Below, piece after piece: positions 35,701-44,276 of a DNA stretch of 64,000 nt. Source of the DNA: an uncultured Acetatifactor sp. (GTDB lineage Bacteria; Bacillota; Clostridia; Lachnospirales; Lachnospiraceae); the NCBI GenBank assembly GCA_934426825.1, contig CAKRYI010000010.1, positions 1 to 64,000 on the forward strand, written 5' to 3'. The notes beneath the pieces were generated by a model that saw nothing but the letters and a program-made list of their open reading frames with translations, was not told the origin of the DNA and searched no databases. How positions within the stretch are numbered: the stretch's first letter is position 1; each line of letters opens with the position of its first letter. Both the position numbers and the translations under genes were made by a program.

Positions 35701-37026
35701 AGAATCCGTATCCGTTCCCTGCTCTCCGCCATCCGCGTCAGAGAGAAACTGAACAAAAAACGCACACTGCACTCTTCCGCCATTTACAAGGTGCCTTTTA
35801 CCGAAGAGATGCGCAAGGATTACACCATCCTCTGTCCGCAGATGTCACCCATCCACTTTGAGATTTTGGAGCCCGCTTTCAATGCCTGCGGTTACAATTT
35901 TAAAGTACTGGACAACGACAACAGGCATTCCGTGGACGTCGGACTTAAATATGTAAACAACGATGCCTGCTACCCGTCCTTGCTGGTAGTTGGACAGATT
36001 ATGGAAGCACTGCTTTCCGGCAAGTATGATGTCAACAAGACTGCCATCATTATGTCCCAGACCGGCGGCGGCTGCCGTGCAACCAACTATGTGGGATTCA
36101 TCCGCCGTGCCCTGAAAAAAGCTGGCATGGAGCAGATTCCCGTTATTTCCTTAAACTTAAACGGAATGGAGACAAACCCCGGCTTCCACCTGAATGCGGA
36201 TTTAATGCTCCGTGCTTCCGTCGGCGCCGCCTTCGGAGATATTTTCATGAAATGTGTCTACCGTATGCGCCCCTATGAGGCAACCCCCGGCAGTGTGGAT
36301 GCCCTGCACGCAAAGTGGCTCAAAAAAGTACAGGCATTTGTGTCCGCAAAACACATCAACCTGTTCAAATACAATAAAATGTGCCGTCAGATCATCCGGG
36401 ACTTTGACAATATCTCTATTCTGGATATTAAAAAACCCCGCGTCGGCGTGGTAGGTGAGATTCTGGTAAAATTCTCCCCTGCGGGAAACAACCATTTGGT
36501 GGAACTTTTGGAGGCAGAGGGTGCGGAGGCTGTCGTTCCTGATTTGATTGACTTTATGCTCTACTGTTTCTATAACCAGCTTTATAAGGCGGAGCATTTA
36601 GGTACCAGCAAACGTACCGCCAAAACCGCCTCCCTCGGTATATGGGCGATTGAGCATCTTTTGCGCGGTGCATCCACCAAGGCATTCAAAGAGAGCAAAC
36701 ATTTTACACCGCCCACTCCGATTCGGGAAATCGTCTCCTTTGCGGAGCCCATTGTATCCATCGGAAACCAGACCGGTGAGGGTTGGTTCTTAACCGGAGA
36801 AATGGTGGAGCTGATACATGACAACGTTCCGAACATTGTCTGCACCCAGCCTTTCGGCTGTCTGCCGAACCATGTGGTAGGAAAGGGAGTTATCAAGGCT
36901 CTGCGCAAGGCTTACCCCGCATCCAATATCGTAGCCATCGACTACGACCCCGGTGCCAGCGAGGTAAACCAGCTGAACCGCATCAAACTGATGCTGTCCA
37001 CCGCACAGAAGAATTTAAAGAAATAA
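32788..37026 (+). CDS. Fused 2-hydroxyacyl-CoA dehydratase activase-related protein
   Basis: A 1412-residue protein. Two BadF/BcrA-type ASKHA ATPase domains start at about residues 9 (GIDIGSTTVKIAI) and 326 (GIDAGSTTTKIAL); each has the Cys-containing segments (CAGGTGSFIDQMA with RCGVFAKSD; CSSGCGSFIETFA with RCTVF) that in activases bind a 4Fe-4S cluster between subunits. A Cys cluster CKGCTNNC follows near 613, then a DUF2229/COG3580 region from about 673 and a COG3581 dehydratase-like part from about 1011 (GGGCRATNYVGF). Such proteins couple ATP hydrolysis to low-potential electron transfer. No substrate gene is adjacent, so the target is unknown. Confidence 0.9.
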   Translation: MDLSNKQATLGIDIGSTTVKIAILDDGHNILFSDYKRHYANIRETLSSLLQEAYKELGNLTLHPMITGSGGLTLANHLGVPFTQEVIAVATSLQELAPKTDVAIELGGEDAKIIYFEGGNVEQRMNGICAGGTGSFIDQMASLLQTDASGLNEYAKGYQSLYTIAARCGVFAKSDIQPLINDGATKEDLAASIFQAVVNQTISGLACGKPIRGHVAFLGGPLHFLSELKAAFIRTLKLDEEHIIDTDNSHLFAAIGSALNAKEEVSYTMEEMVAKLSSDIKMEFEVERMEPLFASQADYDAFTERHCRHHVTTGNLADYRGNAYLGIDAGSTTTKIALVGEDGSLLYSFYSSNDGSPLKTAIRSLKEIYSLLPEGVRIVRSCSTGYGEALMKAAFLLDDGEVETVAHYYAAAFFDPSVDCILDIGGQDMKCIKIKNQTVDSVQLNEACSSGCGSFIETFAKSLNYSVQDFAKAALFAEHPIDLGTRCTVFMNSKVKQAQKEGASVADISAGLAYSVIKNALFKVIKVSDASELGKNIVVQGGTFYNDAVLRSFEKIANCEAIRPDIAGIMGAFGAALIARERFEADYQTSMLSYEQICNLQFETSMAKCKGCTNNCRLTINKFSGGRQYISGNRCERGIGGQKNAHNVPNLFEYKLNRLFSYPSLDADKAPRGVVGIPRVLNMYENYPFWHTFFTRLGYRVILSPSSNRKIYELGIESIPSESECYPAKLAHGHVTWLIRQGIKFIFYPALFYERDEIEGTGNHYNCPIVTSYSENIKNNVEELGTGDIVFRNPFMSFKSLETVTDALTKEFTEIPASEIASACKKAWEEQANARLDMQKKGEEVLKYLERTGKRGIVLAGRPYHVDPEINHGIPELITSYDIAVLTEDSISHLGKPERPLIVSDQWMYHSRLYAAASYVKTVDNLDLIQLNSFGCGLDAVTTDQVNDILSGSDKIYTCLKIDEVNNLGAARIRIRSLLSAIRVREKLNKKRTLHSSAIYKVPFTEEMRKDYTILCPQMSPIHFEILEPAFNACGYNFKVLDNDNRHSVDVGLKYVNNDACYPSLLVVGQIMEALLSGKYDVNKTAIIMSQTGGGCRATNYVGFIRRALKKAGMEQIPVISLNLNGMETNPGFHLNADLMLRASVGAAFGDIFMKCVYRMRPYEATPGSVDALHAKWLKKVQAFVSAKHINLFKYNKMCRQIIRDFDNISILDIKKPRVGVVGEILVKFSPAGNNHLVELLEAEGAEAVVPDLIDFMLYCFYNQLYKAEHLGTSKRTAKTASLGIWAIEHLLRGASTKAFKESKHFTPPTPIREIVSFAEPIVSIGNQTGEGWFLTGEMVELIHDNVPNIVCTQPFGCLPNHVVGKGVIKALRKAYPASNIVAIDYDPGASEVNQLNRIKLMLSTAQKNLKK

Positions 37027-37046
37027 GAATTTTAAGACATAAAGAT

Positions 37047-39827
37047 TTACTGCCATGCACTTTTGACCTGCTTGCGCTTATTCACAACGCGGTCAGTCTT
37101 ATTGGCAAAAGAATTTACCCTGGCGTCCAGAAGTACCTTGCGTCCTTCCGGATTCCGGGTGTATATTAATTCATAGGGCCCGATGTACTTCTCGATACTT
37201 TTCTGAAACAGTTCCGCATCTTCCTTTTTCTTTCCGAATAATTCCGGCACACAATAATACTTGCACAGCTTCTGTACCGTCTTTTTCGACTTCAGCAGAT
37301 AACGCTGGTTATCCACCACGCCAAACATTTCATAAATGCACTGGGAAAATACATCTTTCTCCCGTTCCGTTCCGCCGCTTAAATAAAGATAACTGGTCAG
37401 TCCGTCCGTATCATCCACTTTCACGGAAATGCCTTTGCTCTGGATATTGCCGGTATTCTGCAATGCCTGAAGCACCCCTTTCCCAATGGACTGCATATAC
37501 TTAAAGGGCGTTGACATGGACGCCACTCTTGTACCGTAACGGAATAAGAAACGCAGGCAGACCGCTGTAACCGCAAGTCCGGCAATGAGTAATAAACCTA
37601 TCTTTTTGCCGGTAATCAGGTGCGTCAGAACGGGAATCACAACATTCATGAGGCACAGGAATACCGCAACAGCCGCCACTATCAGCTTGCACAGACCATT
37701 GAACAGAGCGATTCCCGGCTTAAAGTATTCGTTGTCCGCTCCCGCTTCCACTGCCACATCCATCTTTTTGATATTGTCCATGGAATCTTCCCACCGCTTT
37801 CGCAGTCCCTGTCTGTCAGCAGCCATGGCAAGCATCTGTTCGTTTATTTTTTCCAGCATCGGTGCTGTGTAAGGCGGCTTAATATAGGAAAGCCTGTCCA
37901 AGCCGTTCTCTATCACATTTTTCTCGTAGTGCACACCCATAAAGCCTTCAAATCTGCGTTTTAATGTTGCAAAATCCTCTGACTCCTCCGCGCTTTTCAT
38001 GGTTCCCTTTGTCACGTGACTGCTCTCCGGCTCCATACAAATCAAATGCCAGATGTTGCTCACCTTGTCGGGATTTCCCTTCATGGTTCTTATGGCGCGT
38101 CCCCTCATCTGATTGCTCAGCATGAAAGAACCCACAAAGGATGCCAGTATCAGAGAATTAATGCAGGGGGAATCCCAACCCTCTCCCAAGAGGGATTTCG
38201 TTCCAATCAGCACCCGGATAGCGCCTTGATTGAACAGCTCCGTCACCAGACCGGAAGCTGTCTCCTCCGTACCGCCCACCGTCACCTGATAATAACCGGT
38301 GGCTCCGCACTCCTTCATGCTGCCCTTGACATTTTTTTCCTCCATAATGGACTGCAAAAGCTCCTTCGCCGGCTCCGGTATGATAACCACACTACCGCTT
38401 AACGCCGCCAGACGAAGTTCCTCTGCGGAGGGCTGTGTCTTTTCATATTCCCTTCTGATATTTTCAAAAATCGGCACCACGCCCAGTTCATTTACCGATA
38501 CATCCTTTGCCCCAAGGGCGGAAAGATACTCTTTTTTAATAAAGTCCGTCAGTATGAGGAGGCGCAGTTCGCTTCCTAAATTTTGGTATTCCTCCCCCAC
38601 GATTTTGACAATACTCTTAATCTTTCCCTTGGACTGAATTAACAGCTTATTGACTTCCTCGTTAAAAGTAAAGCAGACTTTATTTTTGCGGATAAGTCCG
38701 TAGCCTTTGAGCCATGAAATCATCTGCTCCCTGTACACCGCCGTGGCGGCAAAGCTGTCCGTATCGTCATATAAAAATCCCTGCAGCAGCACCTCCAGCC
38801 AGTGCAGATTCATGGACGGAATCTTGTCCTTTGCCCCAAGCATCCGGACGAGTTCCCCGGAAATGGGAAGCTGCTTTGCGTTCAGAAAAACAATCAGGGA
38901 AGATAAATATTCCGGATTGTCCAAGAGTTTGTCCGCATATCGTGCCGGGTTCCGCACTCCCGCATGGGTGCTTACCAGACGGGTAAACTCCTCATCCATA
39001 TAAATCTGCTCCCCCAGTGATACGGCGGTCTTACGGAAAACCGTAACCTCCTCTTCCTCCTCCGCGGTGGGCATATTAAAGTACACATAATCCTGATGAG
39101 GGCAGAGGCTTCCCTCCTTCACCAGTTCGGGAACAATAATCTCTTCATCAATGGGGCCGCACAGCCCGATATATCTGTCCCACTCCGTCTTGGTGGAATC
39201 ATAGGGCGGTGTCGCCGTCAGCGAAATAATGGTCATCTGGGGTTCCCGCTTAACCAGTTCCTCCAATGCCTTCCACCACTCACTCCGCAAATGGTGCGCC
39301 TCGTCCAGACAGAGGGTACGGATTCCGGCTTTTTTCACCGTCTGGAAAAAATTGAGCGGTGCGCCCGCCGCATTTTCTGTTCCGTCCGCATCAGCATTTA
39401 CTGCAGTTGCTGTGTCCTCCGTTTCCGATTCCTTATCCTCGCTGTTCTTCTTTCCTGTAATGCAGCTATGGAGCGCCTGATAGGTAATCGCCGTAATCAG
39501 TGCGGGCTGCCTGATACTGTTGGACAAAATTCCGGTTGTATCCGTCCCCTTGCTCAGAAACGCCTCCTGCACTCTTTTTATCCACTGGTCGCGGATATTA
39601 ATGCTGGGGGACAAAATCAGCGCCGGAGCATTCATCCTGCGAATCAGTTCGATTCCCAATGTTGTTTTACCGGAGCCGGGCGCCGCCACAATATGTATTT
39701 TCTTATCCTTGAGATAATTGTCCGCCTCGTCCAGCACTCTTTTCTGATAGGTTCTCCACTGTCCGTCAAAATGAAGCAGTGTTTTTATCGGTTGTCTCGT
39801 TGCTGCGTTTGCCTGTGTGTAAGCCAT
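37047..39827 (-). CDS. SF2 DEAD/DEAH helicase with C-terminal transmembrane segments
   Basis: A 926-residue protein. Helicase motifs: Walker A APGSGKTT (49-56), DEAH (175-178), TATPP (204-208), motif V GTKSLLGEGWDSPCIN and motif VI NQMRGRAIR, of the SSL2/type III restriction branch. An acidic low-complexity insert lies at about 124-157. Unusually, two transmembrane helices occur at about 712-760, followed by a soluble domain of about 165 residues with no recognised fold. The core should face the cytoplasm on the membrane. No nuclease domain or methyltransferase gene is visible. GAGG precedes the ATG. Last gene of the run from rnh-like to here. Confidence 0.8.
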   Translation of the reverse strand: MAYTQANAATRQPIKTLLHFDGQWRTYQKRVLDEADNYLKDKKIHIVAAPGSGKTTLGIELIRRMNAPALILSPSINIRDQWIKRVQEAFLSKGTDTTGILSNSIRQPALITAITYQALHSCITGKKNSEDKESETEDTATAVNADADGTENAAGAPLNFFQTVKKAGIRTLCLDEAHHLRSEWWKALEELVKREPQMTIISLTATPPYDSTKTEWDRYIGLCGPIDEEIIVPELVKEGSLCPHQDYVYFNMPTAEEEEEVTVFRKTAVSLGEQIYMDEEFTRLVSTHAGVRNPARYADKLLDNPEYLSSLIVFLNAKQLPISGELVRMLGAKDKIPSMNLHWLEVLLQGFLYDDTDSFAATAVYREQMISWLKGYGLIRKNKVCFTFNEEVNKLLIQSKGKIKSIVKIVGEEYQNLGSELRLLILTDFIKKEYLSALGAKDVSVNELGVVPIFENIRREYEKTQPSAEELRLAALSGSVVIIPEPAKELLQSIMEEKNVKGSMKECGATGYYQVTVGGTEETASGLVTELFNQGAIRVLIGTKSLLGEGWDSPCINSLILASFVGSFMLSNQMRGRAIRTMKGNPDKVSNIWHLICMEPESSHVTKGTMKSAEESEDFATLKRRFEGFMGVHYEKNVIENGLDRLSYIKPPYTAPMLEKINEQMLAMAADRQGLRKRWEDSMDNIKKMDVAVEAGADNEYFKPGIALFNGLCKLIVAAVAVFLCLMNVVIPVLTHLITGKKIGLLLIAGLAVTAVCLRFLFRYGTRVASMSTPFKYMQSIGKGVLQALQNTGNIQSKGISVKVDDTDGLTSYLYLSGGTEREKDVFSQCIYEMFGVVDNQRYLLKSKKTVQKLCKYYCVPELFGKKKEDAELFQKSIEKYIGPYELIYTRNPEGRKVLLDARVNSFANKTDRVVNKRKQVKSAWQ

Positions 39828-39883
39828 GTTTTCTTCCTCGTTGTACTTTACTTTTATTCCACAAATAGCCGGGAAATTCCCGG

Positions 39884-40123
39884 CTATGATGCGCTTGCTG
39901 TTCGGTTGTCAAGATATTGCTGGAGTACTTCCGCCACTTCCACAGGTTCCAGCCCCGTATCCGCAATCAAGTCGCTGACTGCTTCCAGTTCCCTTCTCCG
40001 CTTCTCTTCCAACAGTTCGTCCAGTTCCCGTTTTTCAGATTCCACACGGGTCTGCAACGCCGCTATCAGCTCCTGTTTTGCTCCAATCTTTTCCTCCAAC
40101 GTCTTGCGCTGTCCTCTTGCCAT
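39884..40123 (-). CDS. Small coiled-coil protein
   Basis: A 79-residue charged protein, almost entirely helical: a coiled coil over residues 7-50 (EEKIGAKQELIAALQTRVES) and a short helical tail. Similar small proteins are often labelled DUF4315-like or FliJ-like, but no such role can be shown. GGAGG six bases before the ATG is strong. It lies 56 bp upstream of the helicase gene and may encode a partner. Confidence 0.65.
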   Translation of the reverse strand: MARGQRKTLEEKIGAKQELIAALQTRVESEKRELDELLEEKRRRELEAVSDLIADTGLEPVEVAEVLQQYLDNRTASAS

Positions 40124-40198
40124 ATACTGCCTCCTTAAAGATTCATCATTCTTTACCTTTTACAGTATATGGACAAGATGGAAAATTTATGCACTTTT

Positions 40199-41311
40199 TT
40201 ACAAATCTTCTTCCTGATAAACAATTCCCAACAGGCAGGTTTTCCGCTGTACCTTGTCTCCCAGCTCTGTTTCCAGCCATTCGTTGTACCATTTTTTCAC
40301 GGATTCCCCGTTGTCGTATTCCACATAGTACGCTTCTGCTCTGCTTGTATCCCTCTCCTTGTCGGACAAGGTGTAATTCTCATTCCAGTACGGATTCTTA
40401 TCCTCTCCCTGAGACGGATATTCCTCTCCGGTCTTGACCCATTTGTCTATTTCATAATAATACTTCGTGTCGTATACCGGCTCCTGCCTGTATACCGGTT
40501 TCTCATGGGTGTCCGTGTAAGTTTCCGTCCGGTACACCGGATTTTCATGGGCATGCTCCGTAAAGGTTCCGTTTCCGTTGTCCGTATATGTATAGGTGGT
40601 CTCGTAATGGTCAAGCACCTGTCTGGTCTTGGTCTCCGTGACGGTTTCGTAATGGTCCAGCACATTTTCGTAACTTCTAACTTCCGTTCTCCTGTCGTAT
40701 TCCCGCCCGCCACTTGGTATCGTCCAGTCGGATTCATTTAGCGTCCGGTACTCTTCCAAATAAATATTACGCTCCCACGAAAAGCCGGTCACAGAGATAG
40801 TCTTTGTATAAGGCCAGAAAAGCGCTACGACTGCCAGTACGGCGGCAATCCCGATACTCCATGCCAAAATACGGTTCTTTAAACTTCCCTTTTGCTTTTT
40901 TACTTTGACAGGAGGCTGTACTACCTTGGGCGGTTCGCTCTCCGGCTGCCTTTCAGGCGTCTTATACTCCCCTTGCGATTCCTCTTTGGGTGACCGGCAG
41001 GTGCTGCAAAACTCATCCGCCCAGTTGTTCAGGCTGTTACAATAGCTACATATCCACTCCTTATGCTGTCCGTCACACTCTTCCTTTGCGACTCCCGCTT
41101 TTTCCAGTTCTTCATCCTTTACGGCTTCTTCCTGCGATACCTGCTGCTTGCTGTATACCTTTCCCGTGGTATCCACGTCACTTCGCATATAGTATCTTAC
41201 GGTTTCCGGTTTGTGCACGCCGCACCCCGGACAGGTGTCCACCAGACCGTCAATGTCCTTCGTGTCACAATACGGACATTGCCAGTACCCTTTTAAAATC
41301 CTGTCTTCCAT
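40199..41311 (-). CDS. Double zinc-ribbon, single-pass membrane protein
   Basis: A 370-residue protein. Two zinc ribbons lie at the N-terminus (Cys12/15/27/30 and Cys88/91/102/105), then a Pro-rich linker and a transmembrane helix (about 146-166). The C-terminal 200 residues contain internal repeats (VLDHYET twice; NPVYRTETY, KPVYRQEPVY) rich in Tyr, Glu and Thr. The topology predicts zinc ribbons inside and the repeat domain outside. No family recognised. GAGGGG precedes the ATG. It follows metA and precedes the coiled-coil and helicase genes. Confidence 0.7.
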   Translation of the reverse strand: MEDRILKGYWQCPYCDTKDIDGLVDTCPGCGVHKPETVRYYMRSDVDTTGKVYSKQQVSQEEAVKDEELEKAGVAKEECDGQHKEWICSYCNSLNNWADEFCSTCRSPKEESQGEYKTPERQPESEPPKVVQPPVKVKKQKGSLKNRILAWSIGIAAVLAVVALFWPYTKTISVTGFSWERNIYLEEYRTLNESDWTIPSGGREYDRRTEVRSYENVLDHYETVTETKTRQVLDHYETTYTYTDNGNGTFTEHAHENPVYRTETYTDTHEKPVYRQEPVYDTKYYYEIDKWVKTGEEYPSQGEDKNPYWNENYTLSDKERDTSRAEAYYVEYDNGESVKKWYNEWLETELGDKVQRKTCLLGIVYQEEDL

Positions 41312-41370
41312 CAGTTCCCCTCTTTTCTGTAAATTATCATTCGTTTGTTCTGTCGCGTCGGCAACCGTTC

Positions 41371-42276
41371 TTACAATTCATACGGTGTTGCCTGATATAC
41401 ATAGTAATTTAACCAGTTGCTGTAAAGGTTATTGCTGTGAGAACGCCACTGTAACAGCGGTCTTTCCTCCGGATTGTCATTCGGAAAATAATTGTAGGGA
41501 ACCTGTATGGGAAGTCCCTTGTTTAAATCACGGAAATACTCATTTTTCAACGTATATCTGTCATATTCGGGGTGACCGTTTACAAAAATCTTGCGCCCGT
41601 CCTCTGCAATGGCAAGGAACACTCCCGCCACCGGGGATTCCGCCAGCACGGTCAAATCCTTGCAGGCATGGATTGCCGCGGACGGCGTCTCCGTATGTCT
41701 GCTGTGGGGTGCCAGAAAAATATCATCAAATCCCCGCACCAGAGGAATTTTACGGTTGGACACCTGATGTTCGTAAATACCGAACAGTTTGTGGGGAAGC
41801 TGCGCTTTATTGATACCGTAATAGTGGTAAAATGCCGCCTGCGCCGCCCAGCAGATATAAAAGGTCGAGGTCACATGGCTCTCCGCCCAGTCAAAAATCT
41901 CACAGGTTTCCTCCCAATAGTCCACCTCTTCAAAGGAAATATCCTCCACCGGGGCGCCAGTAATAATCATTCCGTCGAACTTTTTGTCCCGGACATCATC
42001 CAGTGTGATATAAAATTTATTCAGATGGCTTGCCGAGGTGTTCTGCGATACATGACTTTTCACCGTCATAAACGTCACATCCACCTGCAGCGGTGTGTTG
42101 GACAATGCCCTCAAAAGCTGCAGCTCCGTGTCCTGCTTAATGGGCATATTGTTCAAAATCAGAACCTGCAGCGGACGAATGTCCTGATGCAGTGCACGGT
42201 TTTCGTCCATCACGAATATATTTTCATTTTCCAATATCTCTTTTGCCGGCAAATCGCTTTGTGTCTTTATTGGCAT
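41371..42276 (-). CDS. metA: Homoserine O-acetyltransferase (MetA family)
   Basis: A 301-residue enzyme acylating homoserine in methionine synthesis. The catalytic Cys142 (FYICWAAQAA) and the His/Glu pair (NGHPEYD) are present. Residue 111 is Glu (GAPVED); in the MetA family Gly111 goes with succinyl-CoA and Glu111 with acetyl-CoA, so acetyl transfer is predicted despite the usual succinyltransferase name. GAGG lies nine bases before the ATG. It follows ligA by 20 bp; no SAM riboswitch is visible, so expression probably depends on the ligA operon. Confidence 0.95.
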   Translation of the reverse strand: MPIKTQSDLPAKEILENENIFVMDENRALHQDIRPLQVLILNNMPIKQDTELQLLRALSNTPLQVDVTFMTVKSHVSQNTSASHLNKFYITLDDVRDKKFDGMIITGAPVEDISFEEVDYWEETCEIFDWAESHVTSTFYICWAAQAAFYHYYGINKAQLPHKLFGIYEHQVSNRKIPLVRGFDDIFLAPHSRHTETPSAAIHACKDLTVLAESPVAGVFLAIAEDGRKIFVNGHPEYDRYTLKNEYFRDLNKGLPIQVPYNYFPNDNPEERPLLQWRSHSNNLYSNWLNYYVYQATPYEL

Positions 42277-42296
42277 GTTAAACTACCTCTCTTTTC

Positions 42297-44276
42297 TCAG
42301 GCGTTCAGGTATTGTTCAATAAATTCATCCTCCGTCAGAACAGGGACATTCAATTCCTTCGCCTTCTTATTTTTGGTGGAATTTGATGTGCTGTCATTGT
42401 TAATCAGACAGGTGGTTTTGCCCGTAACGCTTCCCGTGACCTTTCCACCCTTCTGCTCAATCACATCTTTCAGCTCGTTGCGGTTCTCATAGTGCAGCAA
42501 ACTTCCGGTAATTACAAAAACCATTCCCGTAAGCGTCTGACCGCCCGCATCCACCTGCGGTTTCTCTATCGTAAGTTCTTTCATCAGATGGGTAATCTTC
42601 TGCCTGTTGTCCTCATCTTCCATATAATCCACATAGGCGGACGCTATGACTTCTCCGATGCCTTCCACGGCGCTCAAAGTCTCCACATCCGCGTTCTGCA
42701 TTCGGTCAAAATCATACTCAAAAAATTTGCAGAGCAGCTTTGCATTCGCCACACCGATATTGGCGATTCCCAATCCGTAAATAACTCTGGGCAGTGTGGT
42801 GGTTCTTGCCCGCTCTACGCTTTCCACCAGATTCTGATAGGACTTTTCGCCGAATCCCTCCATCCGGACAATCTCGTCCCGATAGCGATCCAAATGAAAC
42901 AAATCCGCATATTCATGGATAAATCCCATGTCAATAAATTTCTCCAGGGTTGCCTCGGAAAGTCCGTCAATATTCATGGCATCGCGGCTGACAAACAGCG
43001 TAAAAGATTTGATTCTCTTCGCAGCACACTTTTCATTCACACAGTAAAGGGACTGTACCTCGTTTATCTGCCGGATTTCCGTGGGTTGTCCACAGACCGG
43101 GCATACTTTCGGAATCTGAACGTTATCACTTCCGGTGAGGTTTTCCGCAATCTGCGGAATAATCATATTCGCCTTGTATACCGTAATGTGGTCCCCGATA
43201 CCTAACTTTAATCCGCGCAAAATGCTGATATTGTGCACGGAGGCACGGCTGACGGTGGTTCCCTCCAGTTCCACGGGTTCAAAAATTGCCACCGGATTTA
43301 TCAGTCCGGTGCGGCTGGCGCTCCACTCGATTTCCTTTAATGTGGTCTCCCGCAGTTCGTCCGCCCATTTAAAAGCAATGGAATCTCTGGGGAACTTCGC
43401 CGTTCTTCCCAAAGACTGTCCGTAAGCTATGTTTTCATAGGTCAACACCAGTCCGTCGGAAGGAATGTCATAGGTTGCGATTCGGTGTTCAAAATCCTCT
43501 ATTGCAGACAAAATGGTTTCTTCCGTCACCATCACATGCTGCACCACCGAAAAACCCTGCTCCTCCAGAAAACGAAACTGTTCCTCCTTGGAATTATGGA
43601 AATCAACGCCCTCCGCTTTTACCAAAGTAAAGGCGTAGAACTGTACATTTCTGTCCGCCGTAATCTGGTTGTTTAACTGTCTGACCGAACCGCTGCAAAG
43701 ATTGCGGGGATTTTTATACCTTGCCTCCGCATCTGCAATCTGTTCGTTGATTTTTTCAAAATCGGAGTAACTGATTACCGCCTCGCCCCTCAGAATCAGT
43801 TCGCCCTGATAGGAAAGGTTTACCGGAAGGTTTTTGAAAGTCTTTGCGTTGTTTGTGATGACCTCGCCGATTTCTCCGTTTCCGCGGGTAACTGCTTTTG
43901 CAAGTTTTCCTTCACGATATGTCAAAACAATCGTTAATCCATCCAGTTTCCAACTCAAAATTGCAGGATTTCCTTGCAGCCAGTCCCGCAGTTCTTCCCT
44001 GCTTTTTGTCTTTCCCAGGGAAAGCATGGGACTTTCGTGGCGCTCTTTGGGCAGTTCCTCCACCGCCTCATATCCTACGTTTACCGTGGGGCTGTTGGAA
44101 AGCACCATGCCCGTCTCCTGCTCTAATGCCACCAGTTCATCATACAGACGGTCATACTCAAAGTTGCTCATGATTTCCTCGTCCTGAGCATAATATGCCT
44201 TTGAAGCCTTGTTCAGAATGTCTACAAGATATTTGATTCTCTCAATCTTTGATGACTGTATGTTGTGTTCCTGCAT
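42297..44276 (-). CDS. ligA: NAD-dependent DNA ligase LigA
   Basis: A 659-residue ligase that seals nicks with NAD. Visible parts: Ia domain (YDRLYDELVALE), adenylation lysine Lys110 in WKLDG, OB fold, a four-Cys zinc finger (CPVCGQPTEI ... CVNEKCAAKR), helix-hairpin-helix domain and a C-terminal BRCT domain (TGMVFVITGSLLHY). The conserved TRGDG segment reads TRGNG here, and the DEVT-like motif is also altered (GEIGEVITNN), so this is a divergent LigA. AGGA precedes the ATG; the start overlaps rluF by 35 bp. Confidence 0.95.
   Translation of the reverse strand: MQEHNIQSSKIERIKYLVDILNKASKAYYAQDEEIMSNFEYDRLYDELVALEQETGMVLSNSPTVNVGYEAVEELPKERHESPMLSLGKTKSREELRDWLQGNPAILSWKLDGLTIVLTYREGKLAKAVTRGNGEIGEVITNNAKTFKNLPVNLSYQGELILRGEAVISYSDFEKINEQIADAEARYKNPRNLCSGSVRQLNNQITADRNVQFYAFTLVKAEGVDFHNSKEEQFRFLEEQGFSVVQHVMVTEETILSAIEDFEHRIATYDIPSDGLVLTYENIAYGQSLGRTAKFPRDSIAFKWADELRETTLKEIEWSASRTGLINPVAIFEPVELEGTTVSRASVHNISILRGLKLGIGDHITVYKANMIIPQIAENLTGSDNVQIPKVCPVCGQPTEIRQINEVQSLYCVNEKCAAKRIKSFTLFVSRDAMNIDGLSEATLEKFIDMGFIHEYADLFHLDRYRDEIVRMEGFGEKSYQNLVESVERARTTTLPRVIYGLGIANIGVANAKLLCKFFEYDFDRMQNADVETLSAVEGIGEVIASAYVDYMEDEDNRQKITHLMKELTIEKPQVDAGGQTLTGMVFVITGSLLHYENRNELKDVIEQKGGKVTGSVTGKTTCLINNDSTSNSTKNKKAKELNVPVLTEDEFIEQYLNA

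Noticed and set aside
39096..40217. 373-codon plus-strand frame
   Set aside because: Antisense to the helicase N-terminus and the coiled-coil gene; composition is not protein-like.
42277..42296. SAM riboswitch before metA
   Set aside because: Only 20 bp separate metA from ligA; there is no room for one.
41572..42492. 306-codon plus-strand frame
   Set aside because: Antisense to metA and the end of ligA.
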